Positions 16,373-24,280 of a stretch of DNA of 64,000 nt are shown one piece after another. A program made the translations under genes and the position numbers. The notes under the pieces were generated by a model that was not told the origin of the DNA, did not search any database, and worked only from the letters and a program-made list of their open reading frames with translations. Source of the DNA: Lachnospiraceae bacterium (GTDB taxonomy: Bacteria > Bacillota > Clostridia > Lachnospirales > Lachnospiraceae); assembly GCA_022647575.1 (NCBI GenBank), contig JALCKY010000001.1:62001-126000 (forward strand). Direction: 5' to 3'. The first letter of the stretch is position 1; each line of letters opens with the position of its first letter.

Positions 16373-18051
16373 GTTCAGAAGCTGTCGGCATTATCATTAT
16401 CGTCGCGATCATTCTTGCCGCGACAGGACTTACAATGACCGAGTCGAACCGCAGGAAGAAGGAACGTTTCCGCCGCCTGACGCGCACCGGCTGGGGCAAG
16501 CCTTCTGATACGGAATATACGGCTGAAGAATTCAGCAGCATTTCCCACTACGCGCAGCGTAAGGAACAGGCATTTTCCGTTGACGATATCACCTGGAATG
16601 ATCTCGACATGGACAGCGTCTATCTGCAGGCGAACCGCTGCATGTCCTCCTGCGGCGACGATGTCCTCTGGGAAATGATGCGCAGTCCGTCTTTTTCCTC
16701 CGAATCCCTAGATGAGCGGAATCAGCTTGCGGAGACTTTTTCCGGAAATGAAGATGTCCGCTTCAAATGCCAGATGATTCTTTCCGACATCGGCCGCATG
16801 CGCACGATGTCGGTTTATGATTACATCCTTCTGCTGCGCAGTGCGAAGAATATCGGAACCCTTCCTTTTGCGGCTCTGGCAATTGCAACTCTTGCCGACA
16901 TCGTTTTCCTGTTTTTCATGCCGCTGCCTGCCGTACTGATTCTCTGCGTGCTGATCATCGTCAACATTTCCGTTTCCCTGCGCATGCATTCGGCGACACA
17001 GGTTTACATAACGTCATTCCAGTGCATCCTGCGCCTGCTGAACGCGGCGGATGCTTTCCGGAAAATCAAAGATCCCTGTCTTGAAAAATATGTCCGTTCG
17101 ATGAACAGAGATGCGGAAGCATTCAGCGCTTTCCGACGCGGTGCCTTTCTGGTGACAAGTTCTGCACAGGTGGCGAACGGCCTGACCGATGTTCTTCTGG
17201 AATACGTGAAAATGTTCTTCCATGTGGATCTGATCAAATTCGACCAGATGCTGAATGCCTACCGCGGACACGAGGAAGAGTGCTTTGACCTGATCGAGAA
17301 CATCGGGACGGTCGATGCCTGCATCTCGATTGCTTCCTTCCGCATTTCCTGCGGGAAATGGTGCCGGCCTGAATTCAAAGATGACAGCGACTGTTCCATC
17401 CGCATTTCGGATATGGCGCATCCCCTGATCGAGAATCCCGTCACAAACAGCATCGATATGACCGGCGGCAATCTGGTGACCGGTTCCAATGCTTCCGGAA
17501 AATCTACCTTCCTGAAGAATATCGCGATTTCCGCAATCCTTGCGCAGAGCATCGATACGGTGACGGCATCAGAATACCGTGCGCCCTTCCTGCGCGTCAT
17601 GACATCCATGGCCCTGGCGGATAATCTTCAGAGCGGAGAAAGCTACTTTATTGTTGAAATCAAATCGCTGAAGCGGATTCTCGATGCGGCAAAAGACCCG
17701 GCACCGCTTCTGTGCATCATCGATGAAGTGCTGCGCGGAACCAATACCATCGAGCGCATCGCGGCATCCTCGCAGATCCTGAAGAGTCTTTCCGCCGCAA
17801 ATGTCCTTTCCTTCGCGGCCACGCACGACATTGAGCTTTCCTATATTCTGGAAAGGATTTATACCAACTGGCATTTCGAGGAGGAAATACAGGAACACGA
17901 TGTCGTCTTCAATTTCCATTTGAAGACCGGACGTGCCACGACCAGGAATGCCATCAAATTGCTGGAAGTGCTGGATTACGATCCGGCAATCGTCGAAGGA
18001 GCCCGAGAGGCTGCCGCCCGGTTCGAACAGACCGGCGAGTGGAAACTGTAA
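16369..18051 (+). CDS. Membrane-anchored MutS-family ATPase
   Basis: This 560-residue protein has an N-terminal membrane helix (about residues 4-22), two more hydrophobic segments near 162-205, a helical middle region resembling the MutS core/lever, and a C-terminal MutS domain V ATPase. That domain has Walker A GSNASGKST at residues 372-380, Walker B LLCIIDEVLRG near 445, and the downstream signature FAATHDIELSY. Mismatch-recognition domain I is absent, as is the Smr domain of MutS2, so this is the membrane MutS-like subfamily whose function is not established. It starts inside the stop of the RICIN-hydrolase gene (ATGA), so the two are made together. Confidence 0.82.
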   Translation: MSSEAVGIIIIVAIILAATGLTMTESNRRKKERFRRLTRTGWGKPSDTEYTAEEFSSISHYAQRKEQAFSVDDITWNDLDMDSVYLQANRCMSSCGDDVLWEMMRSPSFSSESLDERNQLAETFSGNEDVRFKCQMILSDIGRMRTMSVYDYILLLRSAKNIGTLPFAALAIATLADIVFLFFMPLPAVLILCVLIIVNISVSLRMHSATQVYITSFQCILRLLNAADAFRKIKDPCLEKYVRSMNRDAEAFSAFRRGAFLVTSSAQVANGLTDVLLEYVKMFFHVDLIKFDQMLNAYRGHEEECFDLIENIGTVDACISIASFRISCGKWCRPEFKDDSDCSIRISDMAHPLIENPVTNSIDMTGGNLVTGSNASGKSTFLKNIAISAILAQSIDTVTASEYRAPFLRVMTSMALADNLQSGESYFIVEIKSLKRILDAAKDPAPLLCIIDEVLRGTNTIERIAASSQILKSLSAANVLSFAATHDIELSYILERIYTNWHFEEEIQEHDVVFNFHLKTGRATTRNAIKLLEVLDYDPAIVEGAREAAARFEQTGEWKL

Positions 18052-18062
18052 ACGAGCCAATG

Positions 18063-18129
18063 GAACCACTACCCCCCCGTCCCGGTGGTTCCGAAAGCAA
18101 CGGAACCACCGGGACGGGGGTAGTGGTTC
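18063..18129. repeat. Long GC-rich imperfect palindrome (REP/MITE-like)
   Basis: Left arm 18063-18092 and right arm 18102-18129 are reverse complements, differing only by two extra C in the left arm, around a 9-base loop (gaaagcaac). The arms begin gaaccactaccccc and end ggtggttcc. There is no T-tract after it, so it is not a classical terminator. It separates the MutS-like gene from rnhA. Confidence 0.85.
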
Positions 18130-18165
18130 GGGACGATGGCAGTAGTTCAGAAGGGAGTACCGGTT

Positions 18166-18648
18166 TTGAAAATTCAGATTTATACAGACGGATCTTCCCG
18201 CGGAAATCCCGGGCCGGGAGGCTACGGGGCTGTTCTGCGCTATACGGATACGAAAGGAGAGCTACACGAAAAGGAGCTTTCCCAGGGTTATGAAAACACG
18301 ACGAACAACCGCATGGAGCTCATGGGCGCGATTGCCGCTCTGGAAGAGCTGAAGAAGCCGTGCGAAGTGGAACTCTATTCGGATTCGCGGTATCTCATCG
18401 ATGCTTTCAACAAGGGCTGGGTAAAGAACTGGAAGGCGAAAGGCTGGAGAAAAGCCGATAAAAAGCCGGTGCTGAACCAGGATCTCTGGCAGCGTCTCCT
18501 GAATGCGATGGAGCCGCATCACCTGACTTTCATCTGGGTCGAAGGACATGCAGGTCATGCTGAAAATGAACGCTGTGACCATCTTGCCACGACAGCAGCC
18601 GACGGGAACTGCTTAATCAGGGATGAGATTGAGAGTGTGACGGACTGA
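18166..18648 (+). CDS. rnhA: Ribonuclease HI
   Basis: RNase HI removes RNA from RNA-DNA hybrids in the cytoplasm. The protein carries the classic core: [16 protein letters not shown] (first catalytic Asp), [14 protein letters not shown] (catalytic Glu), [10 protein letters not shown] (Asp) and [14 protein letters not shown] (His and last Asp). The TTG at 18166 is the likely start: AAGGGAG at 18151-18157 is well placed for it and it gives a normal 160-residue enzyme beginning MKIQIYTDG. An in-frame ATG at 18136 abuts the palindrome and would add ten residues. Confidence 0.95.
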   Translation: MKIQIYTDGSSRGNPGPGGYGAVLRYTDTKGELHEKELSQGYENTTNNRMELMGAIAALEELKKPCEVELYSDSRYLIDAFNKGWVKNWKAKGWRKADKKPVLNQDLWQRLLNAMEPHHLTFIWVEGHAGHAENERCDHLATTAADGNCLIRDEIESVTD

Positions 18649-18688
18649 AGAACCGTATGCCGGAATAAGGAACAGCGCCGGAAGGATA

Positions 18689-18717
18689 TTGAACTGTTTT
18701 CGCGGTTGTGCTATTAT
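18689..18717 (+). promoter_or_regulatory. Promoter of alaS
   Basis: TTGAAC at 18689-18694, a 17-base spacer and TATTAT at 18712-18717. Transcription from here gives a leader of roughly 110 bases before alaS. Confidence 0.65.
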
Positions 18718-18733
18718 TTTAAAAGTTCTGCTG

Positions 18734-18759
18734 TGATGCGGGGCTTTGTTTCCGCATCA
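18734..18759 (+). promoter_or_regulatory. Hairpin in the alaS leader
   Basis: TGATGCGG at 18734-18741 pairs perfectly with CCGCATCA at 18752-18759 across a 10-base loop. It is not followed by a T-run, and the T-box consensus (GGTGGNACCGCG) is absent from the leader, so its role is unknown. Confidence 0.4.
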
Positions 18760-18834
18760 GATCAGTAAATTCAAAGTACGGGCTTCCGCCTTCATGGAAA
18801 ATTTCCGGCAGGCCTGACTACAGGGGGTATTATT

Positions 18835-21474
18835 TTGGAGAAATACGGAGTCAACCAATTACGACAGATGTTCCTGAACTTTTTTGAAAGCAAGGGACAT
18901 CTCGTCATGAAGTCTTTTTCACTCGTGCCGCACAACGACAAGAGCCTTCTTCTCATCAATGCCGGCATGGCGCCGCTGAAGCCGTATTTTACGGGAGCGG
19001 AGATTCCGCCCCGCAAGCGCGTCACGACCTGCCAGAAATGCATCCGTACCGGCGACATTGAGAACGTCGGCCACACGTCACGTCACGGTACATTCTTCGA
19101 GATGCTCGGGAACTTCAGCTTCGGAGATTATTTCAAGCGGGAAGCCATCCACTGGACATGGGAATTCCTGACGGAAGTCGTCGGCCTGGACAAGGACCGC
19201 CTGTATCCGTCCGTCTATACGGATGATGACGAAGCTTTTGCCATCTGGAGAGATGAAATCGGCGTTCCGGAAGAGCGCATTTACAAGTTCGGAAAAGAGG
19301 ACAATTTCTGGGAGCACGGGGCAGGACCCTGCGGTCCCTGCTCGGAAGTCTATTATGACCGCGGCGAGAAATACGGCTGTGGGAAACCGGACTGCGCGCC
19401 CGGCTGCGACTGCGACCGCTACATGGAAGTCTGGAACGATGTCTTTACGCAGTTTGAAAACGACGGGAACGGAAATTATAAGACCCTGAAGCAGAAGAAC
19501 ATCGATACCGGAATGGGCCTTGAGCGTCTGGCCGTTGCCGTGCAGGATGTGGATTCCATGTTCGATATTGATACGATCCGTGCACTGCGCGACAAAGTCT
19601 GCGAGGTTGCCGGAAAAGAATATCACAAAAATCATGACGACGACGTTTCCATCCGCGTCATTACCGATCATATCCGTTCCGCAACCTTCATGATTTCCGA
19701 CGGGATCATGCCGTCAAATGAAGGCAGAGGCTATGTCCTCCGCAGGCTCATCCGCCGTGCGGCACGCCACGGAAGGCTTCTCGGAATCCAGGGAGGCTTC
19801 CTTGCCGAACTTTCCCGGACGGTTGCCGACACTTCCAAGGACGGATATCCGGAACTGGAAGAAAAGGAAGCTTTCATTTACGAAGTCCTGAGCAAGGAAG
19901 AAGAGCAGTTCAACCGTACGATCGACCAGGGTCTCAGGATCCTCGATGACCTGGAAGCAGACATGCAGAAAAACGGCACGAAGGTTCTTGACGGGGAAAA
20001 TGCATTCAAACTGTATGATACCTACGGATTCCCGCTGGATCTGACCAAAGATATCCTTGTTGAAAAAGGCTACGACGTCGACGAGGACGGATTCAATAAA
20101 TGCATGGCGGAACAGAAGAAACGTGCACACGATGCCCGTGAGACCACCAACTATATGGGCGCGGATGCAACGGTCTACGATCAGATCGATCCTTCCGTCA
20201 CGACGGTCTTCACAGGCTACGACACGCTGGTCGATGAATCCCCGATCACGGTCCTGACGACGGAAGAAGAAATCGTCCCTGCCCTGACCGAAGGACAGAA
20301 GGGAACCGTCATTGTTGAAAAGACTCCTTTCTACGCAACGATGGGCGGCCAGGTCGGCGATACCGGAATCATCAGAACGCCGGAAGGCGAATTCTTCGTC
20401 GAGGATACAATCAAGCTTCTCGGGGGCAAGGAAGGCCATATCGGCGTCATGACAAAAGGCATGATCCGCAGCAGCGAGCGTGCGGAGCTGGATGTCGATA
20501 AAGAGAAGAGGGAAGATACGCAGAAGAACCACAGCGCGACCCATTTGCTTCAGAGAGCCCTGAAAATGGTTCTGGGCGATCATGTCGAGCAGAAGGGTTC
20601 CTATGTCAGCCCGACGAGATGCCGTTTCGACTTTGTCCATTTCAAGCCGATGACAAAGGAAGAAATCGAAAAGGTCGAGGAAATCGTCAACCGGGAAATT
20701 GATGAAGGCCTGGATGTCACCACGCAGGTCATGAACATTGAAGATGCCCGGAAGACCGGTGCCATGGCCCTGTTCGGAGAGAAATACGGAGACAAGGTCC
20801 GTGTCGTCTCGATGGGAGATTTCTCGAAAGAATTCTGCGGCGGCACTCATGTCCGGAACACAGCTCAGATCCGGACATTCAAGATCATCAGCGAAACAGG
20901 AATTGCTGCCGGCGTGCGCAGGATTGAAGCCCTGACCGGAAACAATGTCTTTGCTTATTACAGGAATCTGGAAAAGGAACTGAACGAAGTTGCCGAAGCG
21001 CTGAAGACTTCTCCTTCGGAAGCCCTGGAGAGAGTGAAGCACCTGAATACCGAAGTACGCGAGCTCAATTCCCAGCTGGAGTCGATGAAGACGAAAATGG
21101 CCCAGGAATCCCTCGGCGATGTTACTTCCGATATCCTTGAAAAAGACGGGGTCAAAATCCTCTGCCGGAAACTGGAAGGAACGGATCCGAACGGAATGCG
21201 TGAACTGTCCGATCAGCTGAAGGAACAGCTGGGCGACTGCATCATCGTCCTCATTTCCGTATCAGACGGCAGGGTGAACCTGCTTGCCGCAGCTTCCGAC
21301 GGGGCCGTAAAGAAAGGTGCCCACGCCGGAAACCTGATTAAGGAAATCGCCGGAATCGTCGGCGGAAAAGGCGGCGGACGTCCGAATATGGCTCAGGCAG
21401 GCGGAAAAGATGCCGCCAAAGCCGATGAAGCGATCGAAAAAGCCAAGGAAATGGCCGCAGGACAGATTGGTTAA
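18835..21474 (+). CDS. alaS: Alanyl-tRNA synthetase
   Basis: This enzyme charges tRNA-Ala in the cytoplasm. The full 879-residue protein starts with the typical FLNFFESKGHLVMKSFSLVP, has the class II catalytic core (RTGDIENVGHTSRHGTFFEML), the editing domain with the HxxxH and CxxxH zinc ligands (KNHSATHLLQ and EFCGGTHV), and a C-terminal DHHA1 domain ending GGGRPNMAQAGG. The start is TTG 18835, preceded by AGGGGG at 18822-18827. The gene stands alone behind its own promoter. Confidence 0.97.
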   Translation: MEKYGVNQLRQMFLNFFESKGHLVMKSFSLVPHNDKSLLLINAGMAPLKPYFTGAEIPPRKRVTTCQKCIRTGDIENVGHTSRHGTFFEMLGNFSFGDYFKREAIHWTWEFLTEVVGLDKDRLYPSVYTDDDEAFAIWRDEIGVPEERIYKFGKEDNFWEHGAGPCGPCSEVYYDRGEKYGCGKPDCAPGCDCDRYMEVWNDVFTQFENDGNGNYKTLKQKNIDTGMGLERLAVAVQDVDSMFDIDTIRALRDKVCEVAGKEYHKNHDDDVSIRVITDHIRSATFMISDGIMPSNEGRGYVLRRLIRRAARHGRLLGIQGGFLAELSRTVADTSKDGYPELEEKEAFIYEVLSKEEEQFNRTIDQGLRILDDLEADMQKNGTKVLDGENAFKLYDTYGFPLDLTKDILVEKGYDVDEDGFNKCMAEQKKRAHDARETTNYMGADATVYDQIDPSVTTVFTGYDTLVDESPITVLTTEEEIVPALTEGQKGTVIVEKTPFYATMGGQVGDTGIIRTPEGEFFVEDTIKLLGGKEGHIGVMTKGMIRSSERAELDVDKEKREDTQKNHSATHLLQRALKMVLGDHVEQKGSYVSPTRCRFDFVHFKPMTKEEIEKVEEIVNREIDEGLDVTTQVMNIEDARKTGAMALFGEKYGDKVRVVSMGDFSKEFCGGTHVRNTAQIRTFKIISETGIAAGVRRIEALTGNNVFAYYRNLEKELNEVAEALKTSPSEALERVKHLNTEVRELNSQLESMKTKMAQESLGDVTSDILEKDGVKILCRKLEGTDPNGMRELSDQLKEQLGDCIIVLISVSDGRVNLLAAASDGAVKKGAHAGNLIKEIAGIVGGKGGGRPNMAQAGGKDAAKADEAIEKAKEMAAGQIG

Positions 21475-21506
21475 GCTCAGTGGTTAAGCTTAGATTCAAT
21501 AAGGGC

Positions 21507-21535
21507 TTGACACCATTTTTTATTCAGACTATAAT
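21507..21535 (+). promoter_or_regulatory. Consensus promoter of rpsU
   Basis: A perfect TTGACA at 21507-21512 and a perfect TATAAT at 21530-21535 with a 17-base spacer: the strongest promoter in the window, as expected for a ribosomal protein gene. Confidence 0.88.
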
Positions 21536-21589
21536 ATTTTAGTCTAAAGAAAATCCCTTGCGATTAAGAGGGGAGGGTGAATGTAAAGC

Positions 21590-21766
21590 ATGGCAAATGT
21601 AATAGTGAAGGACGGCGAGTCTCTGGACAGTGCTCTCCGCAGATTCAAGAGAAGCTGCGCAAAGGCTGGTATCCAGCAGGAAATCCGCAAACGTGAGCAC
21701 TATGAAAAACCTTCTGTGCGCCGCAAGAAGAAATCTGAGGCAGCACGGAAACGTAAATATCTGTAA
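21590..21766 (+). CDS. rpsU: 30S ribosomal protein S21
   Basis: A 58-residue, very basic protein: [18 protein letters not shown]..., ending [15 protein letters not shown]. Sequence and length are typical of bS21, which binds the 30S platform near the anti-Shine-Dalgarno end of 16S rRNA. The start at 21590 follows an AGGGGAGGG site at 21568-21577; the intervening ATG at 21581 is followed at once by a stop. It is monocistronic: consensus promoter before it and intrinsic terminator right after. Confidence 0.96.
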   Translation: MANVIVKDGESLDSALRRFKRSCAKAGIQQEIRKREHYEKPSVRRKKKSEAARKRKYL

Positions 21767-21772
21767 ATCAAA

Positions 21773-21803
21773 GACCCCGGCTGAATAAAGGCCGGGGCTT
21801 TTT
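21773..21803 (+). terminator. Intrinsic terminator after rpsU
   Basis: Stem CCCCGGC (21775-21781) with GCCGGGG (21791-21797), 9-base loop, followed by CTTTTTG. Confidence 0.9.
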
Positions 21804-21821
21804 GTCGTGTGAGGAAATCGG

Positions 21822-23360
21822 ATGAAAAAGATCATTAAAATCCTGACGAGCAGAATGTTCCTGTTCGGACTGGCGGTTGCCGTACAGTTCGTCTGGATGT
21901 ATCTTTTTTATACCTTCCTCAACAACTGGCTTCCGTGGCTCGATGATGTCATGGCCATCGCTGCCGTCATCATCGTTCTCGTCATAGTCAACCGCCAGAT
22001 GAATACGGCGTTCCGTCTGGTATGGACCCTGCTGATCCTGGCGATGCCGGTCTTCGGCGTCATGTTCTATCTGCTCTACGGCAATTCCCGTCTGAAGATC
22101 AAACTCAGAAGACGCTCCGCCCATTTTCAGGAAGTCGGTGCAAATATCCTTCAGCAGAATATGTCTGTCCAGGATCAGATGCATGCAGAGGATCCGGAAG
22201 CTTTCCGCGAGTCCGTTTATCTTCTGAACACGACCGGCTTTCCCCTCTATGCCAATGAAACGGCAAAGTACTATGCGGTGGGCGACGACGCCTTCGCGGA
22301 CATGATTGAGGCTCTGGAAGGTGCGAAGCAGTACATTTTCATGGAGTACTTTATAATCGCTCCCGGCGTTTTCTGGAATACCATCCATGAAATCCTGAAA
22401 AGAAAAGTGAAAGAAGGCGTTGAAGTCCGTGTTCTTTACGACGACTTCGGATGCGCCGGAACGCTTCCTTACCGGTATTTCAATGAGCTGGAAGAAGAAG
22501 GCATCCGGTGCGCCTGCTTCAATCCGATGCATTTCCTGATCTCCCTGATCATGAACAACCGCGACCACCGCAAGATCCTGGTCGTTGACGGAGAGACCGC
22601 TTTCACCGGCGGCTTCAACATCGCCGACGAATATATCAACAGCATCACGCGGTTCGGACATTGGAAGGATGCGGGGATCCGGGTAACCGGCAGTCCTGCC
22701 TGGAGCTTCACTTCCATGTTCCTTCAGATGTGGTCGCTCTCGACCGGCGAGACACCGGAAATCGATTTCTATAAGACGCCGGCGATTATTTCCGAAAAAA
22801 ACGATATCACCGACGGCTATACCCAGCCTTACAGCGACATGCCGCTGGATAATGAGGCCGTCGGAGAGAATGTCTACCTCCAGCTGATTTCCCGCGCGCA
22901 GAAATATGTCTATATCTTTACGCCTTATCTGATCATCACCGATGAAATGAAATCCGCCCTGACGATAGCCGGACAGCGGGGAGTCGATATCCGCATCGTG
23001 ACTCCGCACATTCCGGACAAGAAGCTGGTGTTCCTGATCACGCAGTCGACCTACCGCTGGCTTCTCGAAGCAGGAGTGCGGATCTACGAATACACGCCCG
23101 GCTTTATCCATTCGAAGGTCATGGTTTCGGACGACCGCTATGCCGTCGTCGGCTCCATCAACCTGGACTACCGCAGCCTCTATCAGCAGTACGAAGATGC
23201 CGTGTGGTTCTGCGGCGCCTCCGTGGTGAAGGACATTGCCCGGGATGCCCTGAACACCTTCGAGTCAAGTCAGGAAATAACGCTGTACTGGGTCAGGCAC
23301 CGCAGCATTTTCCTCCGCGCACTCATGAGCTTCCTGAATCTTTTCGCGCCTCTGACATAA
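21822..23360 (+). CDS. cls: Cardiolipin synthase (phospholipase D family)
   Basis: It condenses two phosphatidylglycerol molecules to cardiolipin at the membrane. The N-terminus has two to three hydrophobic helices (about residues 10-75), then two PLD catalytic motifs: HRKILVVDG followed by GGFN near residue 248, and HSKVMVSDD followed by GSINLD near residue 428. The length of 512 residues is normal. GAGGAAA lies just upstream of ATG 21822. The stop codon falls inside the first unit of a 22-bp tandem repeat. Confidence 0.94.
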   Translation: MKKIIKILTSRMFLFGLAVAVQFVWMYLFYTFLNNWLPWLDDVMAIAAVIIVLVIVNRQMNTAFRLVWTLLILAMPVFGVMFYLLYGNSRLKIKLRRRSAHFQEVGANILQQNMSVQDQMHAEDPEAFRESVYLLNTTGFPLYANETAKYYAVGDDAFADMIEALEGAKQYIFMEYFIIAPGVFWNTIHEILKRKVKEGVEVRVLYDDFGCAGTLPYRYFNELEEEGIRCACFNPMHFLISLIMNNRDHRKILVVDGETAFTGGFNIADEYINSITRFGHWKDAGIRVTGSPAWSFTSMFLQMWSLSTGETPEIDFYKTPAIISEKNDITDGYTQPYSDMPLDNEAVGENVYLQLISRAQKYVYIFTPYLIITDEMKSALTIAGQRGVDIRIVTPHIPDKKLVFLITQSTYRWLLEAGVRIYEYTPGFIHSKVMVSDDRYAVVGSINLDYRSLYQQYEDAVWFCGASVVKDIARDALNTFESSQEITLYWVRHRSIFLRALMSFLNLFAPLT

Positions 23361-23436
23361 CGCTTTACACCTCTGACATAACGGTTTTACACTTCTGACA
23401 TAACGTTTTTACACCTCCGGCATAACGCAAATTGCG
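23350..23436 (+). repeat. 22-bp tandem repeat array, four units, at the 3' end of cls
   Basis: Units: 23350-23370, 23371-23392, 23393-23414 and 23415-23436. The consensus is ctctgacataacg followed by gttttacac; the first unit is one base shorter and the fourth is degenerate. Unit 1 contains the cls stop codon. The last unit overlaps the -35 element of the next promoter. There are no unique spacers. Confidence 0.9.
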
Positions 23437-23460
23437 CATACGGACAGAATATGTTAGAAT
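23432..23460 (+). promoter_or_regulatory. Promoter of the metallophosphoesterase-scpA-scpB run
   Basis: TTGCGC at 23432-23437, 17-base spacer, TAGAAT at 23455-23460, about 35 bases before the TTG start at 23495. Confidence 0.6.
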
Positions 23461-23494
23461 CTCAAACAGCGCATATCGCTGAGAGGAGACTGTT

Positions 23495-24277
23495 TTGAGT
23501 TTTGCCGTTAAAGAATACGAACTTGTTTCCGGCAGGATCCGAAGACCTCTTTCTGTCGTGCTTCTTGCGGATCTTCACAACACGGAGCACGGAAAAGACA
23601 GCCGGGACCTGATCGATGCGGTCCGAAGCTGCAGACCGGATCTGATTCTTTGTGCAGGGGACATGCTGGTGGCAAGACCCGGGACATCTTTCCGGGTGGC
23701 TTCGGAATTTCTGAAGAGGGCTGCGGAAATCGCACCGGTTTATTTCTCAAACGGGAATCATGAAAGCAAGGTGCGGGAACAGACACAGTCCTTCGGGGAT
23801 CTTTACGGGGAATATACGGAAAACCTCAGGGCTGCCGGAGTCCGGATCCTGAACAATGCCCATGAGGACATCACCGTCCGGGACAATGAACTGCAGATTT
23901 TCGGGCTGGAGATCGACTGCGGGAAATACAGACGCTTTACCTATCCGACCCTTACGCAGGAGGAAATGGAACTTCTCCTTGGAAAGCCGGATCCTGCTAA
24001 GTTCTCCGTTCTCCTGGCGCACAATCCGGAATTTGCACCCGCTTACCGGGACTGGGGAGCAGATCTCACTGTCAGCGGTCATTTCCACGGAGGCGTTGCA
24101 CGGCTGCGGAACGGGCGGGCTCTGTTCAGTCCGTACGGCAGGATGCTTCCGCGATACGGCTACGGAAAGTACATCGAAAAAGGACGCTGTCTGATCGTGA
24201 CCAGCGGGGCCGGAGAGCATGTGATTCCTTTCCGGATCAACAACCCGATGGAAATGGTACATATCAATCTGAGGTGA
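23495..24277 (+). CDS. Metallophosphoesterase (calcineurin-like, YkuE-type)
   Basis: The 260-residue protein has all five metallophosphoesterase blocks in order: LADLHN, CAGDML, FSNGNHE, LLAHNPE and VSGHFHGG. These bind two metal ions in the active site. No signal peptide or membrane helix is seen at the start used here (TTG 23495, behind GAGAGGAGA), so it is probably cytoplasmic or membrane-peripheral. The substrate cannot be told from sequence; YkuE-type enzymes are thought to act on lipid-linked or UDP-linked phosphates. It lies four bases before scpA. Confidence 0.88.
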   Translation: MSFAVKEYELVSGRIRRPLSVVLLADLHNTEHGKDSRDLIDAVRSCRPDLILCAGDMLVARPGTSFRVASEFLKRAAEIAPVYFSNGNHESKVREQTQSFGDLYGEYTENLRAAGVRILNNAHEDITVRDNELQIFGLEIDCGKYRRFTYPTLTQEEMELLLGKPDPAKFSVLLAHNPEFAPAYRDWGADLTVSGHFHGGVARLRNGRALFSPYGRMLPRYGYGKYIEKGRCLIVTSGAGEHVIPFRINNPMEMVHINLR

Positions 24278-24280
24278 ACA

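Noticed and set aside
18063..18129. Rho-independent terminator of the MutS-like gene
   Set aside because: The stem is strong but is followed by GGGACGATGG instead of a T-run, and its length and symmetry fit a mobile palindrome better.
18718..18834. T-box riboswitch controlling alaS
   Set aside because: The conserved GGTGGNACCGCG segment and a downstream terminator/antiterminator pair are absent.
23350..23436. CRISPR array
   Set aside because: The 22-bp units are contiguous with no unique spacers and there are no cas genes. The array at 36884 fails for the same reason.
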